DNA of 64,000 bases from Corydoras sp. C115 (Eukaryota; Chordata; Actinopteri; Siluriformes; Callichthyidae). The position numbers and the translations under genes were made by a program. The notes under the pieces are model-generated. The model did no database searches. It was given only the letters and a program-made list of their open reading frames with translations, and was not told the DNA's origin. Shown in pieces: positions 12,507 through 27,500 of the stretch. The DNA lies in the NCBI GenBank assembly GCA_019802505.1, contig JAFMOC010000079.1:864501-928500 (forward strand), in the 5' to 3' direction. How positions within the stretch are numbered: position 1 is the first letter of the stretch; each line of letters begins with the position of its first letter.

Positions 12507-15500
12507 GGCAGCACGGTGGCTAAGTGGTTAGCACATTTGCCTCTCAGCACTAGGGATTCCCGGTTCAGATCCCCCAATCTGGGTGGAGTTTCCATGTTCC
12601 CCCTGTGTCTGCTTGGGTTTCCTCTGGGTTCTCCGGTTTCCTCCAACAGTCCAAAAACATGGAATAATGTCAATTGAATTTTCCAATTGCCCCATTTAGA
12701 GTGTGTCTTTGTGTGAGTGAGTGAGTGTGTGCCCAGCGATAGATTGGCACCCTGTCCTGGGTGTCTTTTCCCAGCACCCGAAACATTAACCTAAAATGGT
12801 TAGCATACTACTGGTTACAATTCTGAGATGTAATTGCTTAAGTAAAGTGTTTTAATAAGCTAAATTATAAAGAATTTATTTAGGATCCTCTCAACAGAGA
12901 AATCTGTCCAGTTTGACAGAGAGGATCAGAGAAAGCTCAATCGGTTTTAAAAATCATCCAATCGATAGTTTTTCATCATAAAACTTTTCATGCAAGATGG
13001 CTTACTTAATATGAGGATACTTGTGAGCAGAGATGATGTCACTGTTCTTTAGCCAGACAATGTCAGGAAGAGGATTTCCAATGGCTTTGACAGCCAACTC
13101 CACGAGTGTACCTTCTTTGACACTGACATTCCTAAGCTTCTCAATGAACTGAGGTCGAACCAAGTTTTCCTTAGCTGAAAGATATAAGAGGTCAGATTAC
13201 ATCATCAAAAGGTTGCAGGTTACATTCATTTACAGCAGGCATGTTAAAAGTCCGGCCCGTGGGCCATTTTCCGCCCCGTTTGATTCCAATCAGCTCGGGA
13301 TTTTAATGAGTTATTTTGCCAGCATGATGCCAGCACCATTGCAATACTATCTGTGTTGTGATAATGAATGTGATAATTGTGATAATGAAAATTGTTTTAT
13401 AATAGTTTCATAACACTATTTCATATTTTTGGTGTAAAAAAAAGTTCCTTCTGACAATCGGCCCCCAGGAATTTTCACTTCATCGAATTTGGCCCTCTTT
13501 CCAAAAAGTAAGGACAAAATCTAAAACCCTGTTCGGCTGTATAACTGACATGGAGGCCTTGAATGCTTAATCTGAAATTTTCAATCTGATTTTCACTTCA
13601 TCTTTGCAAATGCCGATGTAGGTGTGCGACATGTCAAACTGGGAGTATATTTTAGAAAACAGTGGACAATGTCACCTTACGTTGGATACACTCTGTATAA
13701 AGCAACAAGAATACAGAAGAGAAAGGTAATTACACCGTACCTTCCACAGTTAGCGTCATTGAAACTGTTGTTTTTCCAGCTCGGTTTTGAGCAACAACCA
13801 TCCACTCTCCAGAGTCATGTGGCATGGCAGGAACCACAATCATTGACTGAGTCCCATCTTCCTTCACCACTATTTTGTGGGTGTAGTCATTGACAATTTG
13901 TTGACCTATTGAAATAATAGTAATGAACCATAAATAGTCATAATATGGTTGCAGACATTTTAAACTGGCACACTGTTATGTTATAGAGTTGGGGAGTTTA
14001 TGGTTCTAATATAGTCAGAAACTTAACAGCAGATACAGCGTTGATACATGGGTTCAAGGAAAACAAAAAATATGTACCATTGTGAAACCAGAAAGTGTCT
14101 GGCATGGGTCTTCCGACAACCTTCAGGTCGAATCTTGCAGTTTGTCCTTCGGAGCATCTGAAGGACGAAGGTTTCATGACAAACACAGGTTTGTAAAGTC
14201 TTTCAAGCTGGCTCTCGTCTGTCTCGTCCAGCCTGCGAGCGGGAGAGCGGCCGGGAGAGCGGCTGACAGAGCGTGCAGGCGAGCGTCCGGGTGAGAAGCT
14301 AACAGAGCGTCCAGACATGGGCGATTCAGACCTGGATCGGGAATAAATCATATGGTTTGAAATGTGCGATGATGTAGAAACACTGGTTAACACAGATCTT
14401 TCTTCTTGAACATTAACATTTAGTCATTTAGCAGATGCTATTATCCATAGCGCCCTACAAATGAGAGAACAACACAAGTCAGTAGATACGGAAAAAACAG
14501 CTACAATGTAGAATTATCAAAATTGATCAATCATTATACAATCACGCCCTTAATTATTATAAGTGGTTTAGTGGTTAGCATGTTCTCCTCTCAGCACTAG
14601 GGATTCCCGGGCCAGATCCCAATCTGGGTGGAGTTTCCATGTTCTCCCCGTGTCTGTGTGGGCTTCCTCCGGGTTCTCCGGTTTCCTCCCACAGTCCAAA
14701 AACAAGGATCAAGTCAATTGGATTCTTAAATATTGTCCCGTGTAGAGTGTGTGCGTGGGGTGTGCCCAGTGATAGATTGGTGCCCTGTCCTGGGTGTATC
14801 TGAGCAGCACCAGTAACATTCTCCCCTGGATGGGCATGGGGAACCCCCCTGTGACCCTAGTAGAGGATAAAGCGGAATGGATGGATGGATAATGGATGGA
14901 TAGTATTTATATACATTACAGTTTAAAGTTTGCCACACCAACTTCAATTTACTCCACTTACTATATAGATTATTACAGACTGTAGTATATATTATATTTT
15001 TGTTAGTTTTCTATTGGTTCTCTGTTCTATATTGGTCAGAACCATCAAAGAGGAAGTATCATTTGGTTGATGGTTTATTGTCTTTTTGCAGTGACACTTT
15101 TGCAGGGTGTTAGATAGGGCCATCAGCCTCATGTTTTTTTAATTTTGTGTCATAGAAAATTAGAAAATATATTTGTGTCTAAGCTCCTATATGTTCATGG
15201 AAGCCACCAAACATTTTTAGGAAAGCAAAAATTTTGCCTACAGATTTTGCAAATCCAGTGTTGATTCAGTATTTACAAAGTGTACTCACTGTACTCTTCT
15301 CATGGCTTCAGCTTGAGGATAATAAGGCTGAGCAAATGTGGTCGACTCCACATAAAGTTTTCCAGAACTGACAGCATTGCCCTTCATATTGCTTGAAAAA
15401 GCAGTGTAGACTCCCTCATCTTCTGGCAGCACCACTGGAAGACGCAGACTAGCTCTGCCATCCTGAAGGACATCCATCTGATACCGGCCTCCGTGTTTGA

Positions 15501-18500
15501 TGCGTTTGCCGTCTTTGAACCATGCGATCTGTTGGGAAATTATTACAGAAATTACAAGGATTTGTAAAAAAGGATTTGTCCATGGTCATGTTATTGTTGG
15601 GTACATTTATCTCATCTCATCTATTTCCACTTAATCTTCTACTAGAGTCAGGGGGGGGCACCCATGCCCATCCAGGTGAGAACATTACAGATATACCCAG
15701 GACAGGACGCCAATCAATCGCTGGGCACACATTCAAACACTCACACTAGGGGCAATTTAGAGCAGCCAAATCACCATGAATCCATGTTTTTTTAAATTCA
15801 TTCATTATCTTCTACTAAATCCTCTACTACGGTCGTTGGGGGGTTCCCCATCCCCAACCAGGGAAAAACGTTTTGGGCGCTACACCCAGAAATGGGCGCC
15901 ATTCCATCACTGGGCACACTCACACAGACAAACACACAAACACCCTCTATATGGCTCAATTTAGAGCATTTGGTTTACCTGGAATCCATGTTTTTGGACT
16001 CTGGGAGGAAACCAGAGAACCCGGAGGAAAATCACACAGACACGGGAAGAACATGGAAACTCTTGGGTTTGGGTTTCCAATCTAGATCCCCAGCACTGAG
16101 TGGTGGATGTGCTAACCACTATGTCATCATGCAGCTCTCTTTAAAATATGTTTTATCTGTTTCTTTTTTTCAGCTACTTGTCCTAATCAGGTCATTAAAA
16201 ATCCTAGAGAAACACCCTAGATGGGTCACAAGTCCATTGTAATGTACACACATAAACTCATTCACTCTAAAGGCAACCTGAGGGTTCTAAATAACCTACT
16301 CGCATATTTTGGGACTAAGGACCCAGAGGAAAGTCATGCTGACAAGCTTCACACAGACCATATGCAAACTACTATTAATATATTACGTTCAGTCAGATGA
16401 AAGTGCTAACTGTTGCTCCATAGTGCAGCAAGTTTGCTTTACACATGTTTTAAAACTACAGATTTAGTTTGCAACTGAAAATCAGTGTTCATTTTTACCT
16501 TCGGCAGAGGGTTTCCTTCCATCTTGCAATGGAACGTTACACCCATCCCCTCCATGATTCTGTAGCTTTTGACAGAGGTGCTGAATGAGGAAGCTACAGC
16601 TTCATGCTCAGCCACATTCATCACCATCTCTTCTCCATCCTCAGTCACCAACTCACGATATGTGATCTTCAGGATTCTGATCTCAATCTCTTGAATAATC
16701 CTCTGCTCAATGGCAGAGATTTGAAATTCCTGAAAATAAAACGGATAGTTAAATTTCAGTTGGGTTGGGTTCATATACAACGTCTTTATCGGAGCCCTAT
16801 GGACAGAGAATTGCCTGTCTTTATAAATAAGATTTGAGTACCCTGTAACCACTCATCTATTGGTATTGTAAAAGCATGGGCTATTGTGACATTTTTACTG
16901 TTGTTAAGGTGCTGGGATATCAATCTGAAGTTTGTGGGTTTGAATCCCAGGTTTACTGACATTACCAATGTGGGTTCTTGTGCAAGACCCTTGACCCTCA
17001 TTGTTTCAGGGGGCTGGAAAGAGGCCTTAACCCTGTTTTCTGACATTAACAAATCACACTGGATTTTTTGTTGGTGATGTGCACAAAAAAATCACAGTAG
17101 ATCAGGTCTGGGAAAGTAAGGTCCACATGAAAAACCTGGACTGTTGTAAATGAACAAATAGGCTGAAATGACTTACAAATACAAAGCAACTGTACTGTAG
17201 ACATTATTTACAATGATTATCATGCATCTAATACAACTACACAGCCATTATTTTGAAGGTAACTGCACTCCGTCCTGCTTAATAATTGATTTCAAACTTC
17301 CCATTGACCTCACACAGATCAGACAGGGACAGTCAAATGGCCAGGTCATAAAATGTCCAGGTCACTTAATTACATTCACAAACCTAAACCATCAAGACCA
17401 ACCTTCAGAGACCAGAAACAATTGAGTGCAACAAAATAGAGTGCAAAACCTCAAGATTAAGAAACAGCTTAATTCCAGAAGCAGAAAGACTTGTAAACTC
17501 CACTTAAGAATAAACATTTCCCAAGGACATTCAGTCACCGTGACACTTTTGGACACTTTGTCTTTTTATTTAAACACTATATGACATCTTAACATCAGAA
17601 AGATTCATATGCTACTTCATTCTTTACCTCACAAGTGCTGCTACTTCACTATTTATTTCACAAGTGCTGCTACTTCATATATATAGTATTTTTGCTGCTA
17701 TATTTAATAAATAAAATGGATATTTAAATTTATATTAAAATTTTTACATACTTCTTTTAAAAATTGTTCAGGCAAAACTGGGACCGTGAAACTGCAATTT
17801 CATTCTACTCCATGTATTCCATGTGATGTGAATGACAAATAAATCCTCCTGGAATCCTTGGCTTGTAAGTTAAATGTAGCCTTTTAATCACAGATGATAT
17901 TGTTATTTTTTTCAATTATTACCTTTTCTGAGACGAATGTCTTCTTCATCATCTGTGCTTGTTGAGTCACGTCATATTCACTAACTACCACAGGAGGCAA
18001 GTCTGCCACTCTGGGCTCTGGCCCCACTGCAGCGGTTACTTCTGTTTTGTAAGTCACATCCAGTGTTTTCATATAAGCTTCATACTCCTCTGTAAACCAT
18101 ACATTTAGATAAGAAACCATAATATATGCATGTGTTAGGAAATTTACACATTATTTCATGTTCTTCAGTTGAACTCAATTAGAACTCAATTAGAACAATT
18201 TGGGGAACACAATGCTTTGTGGTTGAGGGTTCAAATCTGTGGTGCATGGTGTAAAGTAAACCTATCACTGACCTGCACTCTAAGCATAACTTTCTCAATA
18301 GTTGGACTTGAAATCTGCACCTGTGTTCAAGGTATCCCATCTCACATAAGACTAATTTGCTAATTAATATCATGTATTAGGTATGTGAGTAAGGAAGTAA
18401 TGAATGCACATACTGTATATATAAGTATATATTAGTTATAATCTATATCACTATTACATATGTATATTATTTAATTCATTCATTTTCTTCCACTTAATCC

Positions 18501-21500
18501 TCTATTACAGTCAGAGTGTGAGGGGGAGAACGTCTCTTCCCATCCAGGGGAGAATGTTTCGGCCGCTGGGCAGATACACCCAGGACGGGGCGCCAATTTA
18601 TCGCTGGGCACACTCACTCACACAGACACACAAACGCACTATATGGGCAATTTATACTTCTACTATTCTTTTTATTTTTATGTCCAAACTTTTTCATTTA
18701 ATATCTATACTATTTGTATTACGCTTTGTTTGAAAGCTACTAGAGGGTGAGAATTTCCCTCGGTAGGTATCCATCTATCGCTTTCCCTCCAATTTATTAT
18801 CACTTGTATGCCTATTTGTACGGTATTTACAATGTCATCAGCTAAACCAGTCATGAAACTAAAACAGAATGCATGGCATGACTGACCTTCCTCGAGAAGT
18901 CTTGTGGCCACTGATGTCTCTCCATGCTGGTTCTTAGCAGAAATCGTGTATTCTCCAGCATCATCAGCAAATGTCATTGAGATTTCCAATCTGCATTCTC
19001 CTGTCTCTTTATTGTAGCTCACTCTGTATCTGTAGAATGAAAAATAAGAAATTTTCTCTTGTTAAACATAATACATATGAGATAATTAAATAATTAAATA
19101 TTCTAGACACACAATTGATCTAAACTGATTGGTTTTCATTTTCAGTGGTGGTTGAAGTACATAAACCATGTAATTAAGTTAAAACCCCATAGAAAATGCT
19201 ACTGGACTATAAGTAGAAATATTCCCTTATACTGCCTTTAGTCCCTAGTAGAAGATTTAGCAGAGGATGATGAATAAATGAATAAAGCTCTGCATTATGT
19301 GAACCCCTACTGTTGCACTGATATTATACAGTATGCATTCACTGTCTAGTTACTTCTCCTATTTTTTTATGTTTCAATTAATGATCATCACAGTGGATCA
19401 TTATTCGCCATCTCACTTGGTCCTGACCATCCTCCTTTGTCCTCCCATCCACACGAATCGCTCGGTAGTTCGCAATCACATTTGCTATTTTGAAAGTTAA
19501 AAACCAATTGTGTTCTTTTCCATAATTGACAAAGCACAGTACTAATGTTCTATTCAGTCCACAATGAAACATAATTAAATAATAGTAATTAAACAGTGGT
19601 AATACCTGTATCCTGAAGTCAGTGGTATACCATTCTTTTTCCAGTATATATGGGGTTTGGGGTTCCCTCCAATCTGGCACATAAACACTACACTGCCACC
19701 TTCCACCAGTTTTTGTACAACTGGCTTCCTTATGAAGAATGGAGCTGCAGCTTCTCCGGCTTCCACAGTCTCTGAAACAGCACTCACTTCTGAAACGACT
19801 GCCTCTTTCGTTTCAATAATGGCCCTAAAGAGACATTATATGATTTATTCTGTATTCCACTAGGATCAATTGTAAGCACAATCTTTTCTTTGGGGATTTT
19901 TCCCACTTACTGCTTTTCCAACGTGATCTCGGCTCTGGTTTCAACCTCTTCTGACACTGAAAGGAGCAGAGTAAATCAAAGCTTTAACATTTACAGTGAC
20001 CATGTGCAAACTAGAGAGTTGCATAAGTGTAATTGCAGCGTGGCCGTAGGAGACACGTTCCATACAAAATATATTAAAGCAATACAGTAAATGAAGTAAA
20101 AAGTGGGCGTTGTTGGGTAATAGGGTGTCTCTCAATCACTCTGCGCTATTTACAACAGCGATCTGGCTGCAGCCATCCCTGACACCAGTGATATTTGCCT
20201 TTGTAGTCTTTTACAGGAGTGCAAATACATTCGACTTTCAGCACTAGGGATTCCTGGCTCCCCATCTGGGTGGAGTTTCCATGTTTCCTCCCACAGTCCA
20301 AAAACATGGATCAAGATCAATTGAATTCTCCAAATTCCCCCATATAGAGTGTGTTTGTATGTGTCTGTGGGAGTGAATGTGTGCCCAGCGATAGATTGGT
20401 GCCTGTTCTGGGTGTATCCCAGAGCCCGAAACGTTCTCCCCTGGATGGGCATGAGGAACCCCTCCGTGACCTTAGTAGAGGATAAAGCTAAAGATGATGG
20501 ATGGATGGATGGCAGTGCAAATATCAGCTTAATGCAAAGTGTGAAAATTGCGGGAAAAGCCGGACAAATACGATGGAATAATGAAAACCAGATTATGATA
20601 ACCATATATGACAATCACACTAATAATTACATAAACCAATTAGCTTAAAGGGCAATTTAACCTTTCACAAGCAGGTAGCAGGAGGTGCTGATTGTCCCAG
20701 CTTCATTCGTAGCGGTACAAGTGAAACGTCCACTGTCTTCAGCAAAAGCCTCGCGGATCATCAACCGGGCGTAGCTTTGCTCATATGTGATCTGGAAGTC
20801 GATTGAGCTCTCAATCCTGTAGTCCTCTCTGAACCAAATAATGCCTGGTGTGGGGTGGCCTGAGATCTGGCACTCCAGAGTTACAGACTCTCCCTCAGTG
20901 ACTGTCATGTTCTTCAAACCCTGAATAATAAAACACAGATTAGTATAACCTTAAGAAAGGCATCCAAAAGATATAACAAGACAATGGTTTCCATTAAAAA
21001 CTATACATTTGTTGTTCCATCTCTTGCAATCTTAACATCTCCCACACTTTTAAAAAGATTTTAAAGGGTCTGTGGGATTTTTGTGGGATTATTTATAATG
21101 GAACACTGACGGTGGATTACAAGATGGTTTGAAATCTCACTGCAGAACTGATAATAAACCACCACCCAATTTACACCTGTTCTGTGATGGTCGTGACCAA
21201 TAGAGAACAGAGAACCAACAGGGGACTAACAATGTGAACAATAGTTCCCTATACTGTTACATTTCCATTAATAATATAAAGCCATTTATATAAATAACAT
21301 ATAGAACACACTTACAGCAACAAGAGTCGGAGGGACGCTTGGTTCTTTCGCTGAGGATGGGATGGCTGCTGTCTCGACAACCTGAGAAATGTCAACAATC
21401 ATTAATTAAAATACATTTCATACAACTGAAAACTGAGTTAGTGACTGGGATATGCTTTGAAATAAAAAAAAAGAAGGGAACGGAAAATAAAGGAACAGCA

Positions 21501-24500
21501 GATGGGGATGGAAAAGACACAAGCTGAGATATAACAGCTAAAATGGGAAGTGATTAGAAGAAGCAGGAAGATCTCAAATCCTCAGGTATGATGGAATCTG
21601 GAAAAAAAAGTGTTACAAAGAGGAAAAAAAAAAAAAAAAAAAAAGGTGAACTAAATATAAAGTGCCCGAAAACATACAAGTCGTGGGGTTAATGCCAAGC
21701 GTTAGCTCTTTGGCAAGCAACAGCCCAAACTACAAACCTGGGTCTCCCATTCCCCTGTATAAGAGACCCCTATCTGCCTCTGCAAGTCTGTGTCGTAAAT
21801 TGACTGGTATTTCTCAGTGACATCTCTAAATGGAGAAGGGGTCGGCTCGGGAGTTACCCTCATCTCCACAACCTTATGAGTTGGAGGCTTGACAGGCTTG
21901 ATGATCTTTTGTGCGGTGGATGAAGACAGCTCTTTGTGCAGAGTAGCAATAGCAGAGCCGGCTATTGACACCTGACCAACCCGAAGAGACCAGTGTTAAT
22001 CAGACCCCTAAATCAAACACGCTTTCCGATTAACCATTTTAAACGGGAGTCATGATTTATAAAAGTAACATTAAGAATTTATTAAAATGGGATGGAAATT
22101 GTTAGCTAGTGGGTTAATTTATAAATGACAATCATTGTATCATAGATAATAAGGAGGATAATGCAGGGATGAGTTACATAATTTTTAATTGGTTGTATAC
22201 CATATGGTTTAGTATTAGATCATGTGATGTCAGTTAGGTCTAATTAAAACATGTGTTATTGTAATTAGCTAGATTTTGAGAAGGTGGATTTCAGGCAAGC
22301 AGGAAAGTGTTTTGGGTCCTTTTTAACCTAATCAATATTTTGTTTTTTGGTTTGTACAATGTTCTTATTAAATTAAGCATCAAATTCAATTTCCTATTAA
22401 AACAGGGCCATTGCTGGATTATTCATCATACCACATAAATTTGTTTACATTGAGCAAACAATAAATGCAGCTAACTTCTTTAAATTATAAAGAGTCATGT
22501 TTTGTTTCAGGGAAATGTTTCCAACACATTTAAATAGATGGGGGATTTGCATATCTCATTTACACCCTGTGCAAATTAACGTGCATATTAATTTACACAT
22601 AATACACATTTCCTGTCCTTAATTTTAGTGAGTTAAAGTACTTAGGACTTTTAATGACATTTGACAGCTTTTTATGTAAAATAGGAGATCCAGAATGTAG
22701 GTCATTACTCGATTTGATACTAAAAATACATTATTTTTCCCTTAAAAAATACATTTTAAATAAAATATACTATATAGACTTATATAGGCTAATTTTTGCT
22801 GCAAAATATTAAAGAGGTCAAAAATTTTACGCCAAAAATTTACTTTATTTAACTAATTTAACGAATATGTTCATTTCGAAAGCCTGTCATTGTCCTGCTA
22901 AAATAGACTTGTTCTTCCCTAAAGATGTCTCACTGCAAAAATTCTATGTAAAAAAAAACTTGAAATATAAATGCAAATCAAGAAAAAAATGTACATCAAT
23001 CAAGTAAAATTCCCTGCCAATATTTTTTATCTTACTTTTCTATTAAAAATCAATTTAAGTGAAAAAAAATATTTGCACATTTTTCTGACTAGTTAAGATT
23101 AAGATTTTTGCAGTGCTTAATCACAGGCTGTGCGTAAAAATACCTATTTAAGCCTTCTAATCAATGATACCGTCACATATATGCAAATCACCCATTCTAA
23201 GACCACTGATTCACCCTATACCATTACGGATGCTGTTTCTTGCACTTTTAGGTTTCAAACACTGACTATTTTTAAACTTCAAATTTGTTAATATTTAAGG
23301 TCATAAAAACATGCTGAACATGTCTTTTTTTTAATAAAAGTTTGTAGAATGTATTAGATCAGATCCATTTTAGCTAATACTCAACACTTAATTAGGGTGA
23401 ATACATTAGACTTTAACATTTCTTGTGTTTAATTAACTACTAAAACATCTGGGCCCAGTTTAGTCACAGAATCTAGTCTGCATTATTAATCGGAGGTTTC
23501 ACTGCTTGCCTGATGCCTGATATTTCTTACCTCAAAGCTATGATCAGGTTTAGGAACGGAAACTTTTGAGACTGTGAAATGTGGAACTGAGGCTGGCGTG
23601 GTGCCAGTGTCCACCTGGGGCCTCACCTCAGTAGGTCTTTGGATCTATTACAAACATATATAGAGTTGATGCACTGACGACAAACTATTTCCCACTTTAT
23701 ATAAAAGTAGCCTGTGTCAGACATCAAAGCCCTCTAACCTGAGTGACATGAACCGTCTGCTCGGAGGTCATGCGCAGCATGTCACTGACAACTGGCAATG
23801 CCTCCATTTTACTTGTAGGTTGCTTCTTAACACCTAGAGTCATTTGTTGTTGGAAATCCATTTCCATTTCCATTTCCTCTTCAACCATAGTGCCCTCGAC
23901 ATGTGGGGGCTTTCGAACGCGTGCATGATCCACAGCCGCAAGTACCGTGGCCACAGCTTCAGCCTTTGTTCCATCACCCTGGCAATATAAATATATACTC
24001 ATCATTACCAGGAGCAAAGAGACCATCTGTAATTTGTCTTCGCAGATGTGCACCAATCCACACACTGTGGGTAAGTTTACACACTGGTGGTGGTGGTGGG
24101 GGTGTTCATAAATCTTTCTTCAAATTTCTTGTGCCAGTCCAGTAGTGCAGTGATATTAGCTGGGTGTGCAAAGGCTGATTTACAAAAAATTTTTTTGCAA
24201 ACCATACATTCTGTCCAGTCAGGAATGCTAGACTTAGTACATGATCATGTCTAATAACACCTCTTTCCTGGTGTTAATTTCCTGATTTATTCACAATAAT
24301 GCCACAACAATTCATTTTGGGCGTTAAACAGATACCATCAGGACAGGGCGCCAATCTATCATTGGGCACACACTCACTCGCACAGACACACTCTATATGG
24401 GGCAATTTGTAGAATTCAATTGACCTTGATCCATGTTTTTGGACTGTGGGAGGAAACCGGAGAACCCGGAGGAAACCCAAGCGGACATGGGGAGAACATG

Positions 24501-27500
24501 GAAACTCTACCGAGATTGGGATTCGAACCGGTACTCCCTAGTGCTGAGAGGAGAACATGCTAAACACTAAGCCACCGTGCCGCCCTTGGTGCATCTCTAA
24601 TGCATAATGCAAATCTCTAAATATATAGGTATTTTTGTGGTGTCATGCTTTTGGCCCCACTTTAGATTTAAAACAATTTTAATTTATTCAGTGTGTAAGT
24701 CATAAATCAGTGAATATGCTCACAACAAACATGAACTTCTCAATGTAACTACCTGAGATTTAAGCATGTAAGAGGTTAAGCTTGCATCTCTAATTGTCTC
24801 TGTGGTCTCTCCGACATCCGTCTGCTCATAATGCATCGTGGAGCATAGCTTTGCTATATGTTCGCTCTGTTATTTCCAAATGAAAACACTCAGCTCAGAA
24901 TTATTACATCAATAAGGTATGTAGAGTATGTTGTATAAAATAGGCACAAATATGTTGTAGTGGAAAATGAATGAATGAATTTCACTGATCAGAAAATGCA
25001 AGGATGAGAAGAAATCACAAATAATGGCTTTAAAATGGTAAATGAAAATTTTTTCATGAAGGTGATGGGACAGGAGTAGAATGGTTTGGATTGATGACCA
25101 TGTCATTAAATGACCAAACTACCTGCTTGGGTGGAGGTGCAGGAGGGGCAGTAGGAGAGCTGTTTTCTACAATGTGAGGCTCTGATAAGCCAGGTGGAGG
25201 AGCACGACTACGAGCCTGGTCCACTGCCGCCACCACAGTGGCAATGGCAACAGATTTGTCTTCAGTGCTTTCCTGTTCCTTTTATACATGCAGGTCAAAT
25301 TTAGGATGTAATATAAAATTTGTTTATACTGCAAATCATAGCATTATATATACACGACACATAAGCAGCACTTAAAGCCATTGCTAGAGGAACGCCATTG
25401 GTAAGCTAAATTTACATTTAATCATTTAGCAGATGCTTTTACCCAAAGAACAAATGAAAGAACAATGCAAATCATTAGTTAAGGAAAAAACAGCTACAGT
25501 ATAATCATTATCCAATCTGGCTTTTTTAAGCTACTGATTACAACACACTGTATCCAATCTATTGTTTAAGAAAGCCAATGAAGGTTTATTTCAAAGAACA
25601 TGTACTGATCAGAAACCAGACCATTACCCATAAATAAGCATATTATACATTTCATTTCACAAAACTGTTAGTTCCTGTCATTTAATCTGATTGGCTGAGC
25701 CGTTTGTCCAGCCGTGACATTATTCACAATAATGCACACATCTGAGCGCTTCAAATTTGTAACATGGCGTGATATACAATACATTATTCTAAATCAAGTA
25801 TTATTAATGGAAATACAAATTAATTTAAAATTATTTTTATTAAATAATTTATTTTAAAGCTGATTCTTAATGAGCACTAAACCTGCATCCTGTTACTCAG
25901 CAAGCAATGTTCACTTGAAAAAACAGTAATTAAAAAAAAACTAGATTACACTCACTGAAGATCAGATTATTATTATTTTTTTTTTTCAATAAACACATTT
26001 ATGAATTAAACCTTGATTTTTTTATTATAGTGTGTTTGTAACCATTTTATAAAAGCAATGACACTATGTCTCTCTTATGCAGCTCAGTCGTAAGAAACCA
26101 GCCTTGCAACCTGAAGGTCCCCAGTTTGATTCCCTGAGTCCCACCAATACTATGGCTGAAGTGCCATTTGGCAAGGCACCCAACCCCAATTGCTCCCTGG
26201 ACGCTGTATAAATGCTGCCTGTCACTCTGGCACATGTACTCACTTCACTCAGTGAGTGTATATGTGTTCAACATAGATGGATAAACTGTGGAGGACTAAT
26301 TCTTCTGTTTGTGAGTACTGAGGGCAAAATAGAACACTATCATTTTATAATTATCATTCTGCTGAACTGTGTAAAAAGTATGAAGGTGGAGTAGGTAACA
26401 CTGTCGGAAACAGTTGCAGAAACAAATTGGCAGTTAGAACACCACAGGTAGCATTAAGCCTAATAAGCTGTCTTAAGACTTTGGCATGACACAGAGCAAA
26501 GCAATTGTGGTTCTGATTGAGGATGTTATCAGATACAGATGTCTATTTTTTGTAACACTTTGTATGAATCTAGTACATATAATGCATTATAAATGCATTT
26601 TTAAAGCTTTATAAAGTATACATAACATTTTATAACATTCGTCATAAGCCTTTGTTAATGTACATAAATGTCCATAATCATAGTCATAAAGTTTTATAAC
26701 AATTTGACATAAGGCTTTATAACACAAAGTGACATAATGCATTATAATATGAATTTATTTAAACTTTTGATTCTTTGGATGTTCAACATTCTTACTTAAA
26801 ACAAAATGATTAAACTTTACTTAAAGTCTGTAGAGCATTAACATTCAGCTCAATTAATGAATTTGTTTACAGTTCTTACCTCTTTGACTACAACGCCACT
26901 GACTTTCTTCTGCACAGCGACGGACCCCTCCCACCGCTGTTCTGTGCGAATCTGTGTGGTGGTCTGGACTTGAGCAGCTCTTGCAGCCATGCTTGCTATA
27001 TAGCTGGATTCAGACACATAACCCTCCTGTTTCCATGGAGGCAGGACCTCTGCACCTGGTGTGACCTGTTTGCGAGTCATCACTGGGGACTTAACAGGTC
27101 TGATGGGTGATACGGACAGTCGAGTGGATGGTGACACAGTTCTGAAATTGCAAACAAAGGAAGGTCATTAAAAAAAATGTATCTAATGCAGACTTATAGA
27201 CTCATCTGTTTATCATCTCATTATCTTCCGCATAATCCTATAGTAGGGACTAGGGTCGTGGGGGGGGGGGTTCCCCATGCCCATCTGCGGTTTGGGCGCT
27301 GGGCAGATACACGAAGGACAGGGTGGCAATCCTGGGCAGAATCACCCAGGACAGGGTGGCAATCCTGGGCAGATACACACAGGACAGGGTGGCAATCCTG
27401 GGCAGATACACACAAGACAGGGTGGCAATCCATCGCTGGGCACACACTCACATACACATATTATATAGGGGCAATTTAAAGTCAATTTACCTTCAATCCA

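Noticed and set aside
12405..12677. Open frame rich in YIYI repeats
   Set aside because: A product of the (AT)n tract and SINE head, not a gene; the same holds at 33,550, 34,156 and 38,448.
27301..27432. CRISPR-like array
   Set aside because: Direct 33-base units lie back to back with no spacers, in a vertebrate intron; it is a minisatellite.
27177..27479. Repetitive 100-codon open frame (WQSWAD repeats)
   Set aside because: It follows from the 33-base SINE-derived tandem repeat being divisible by three.
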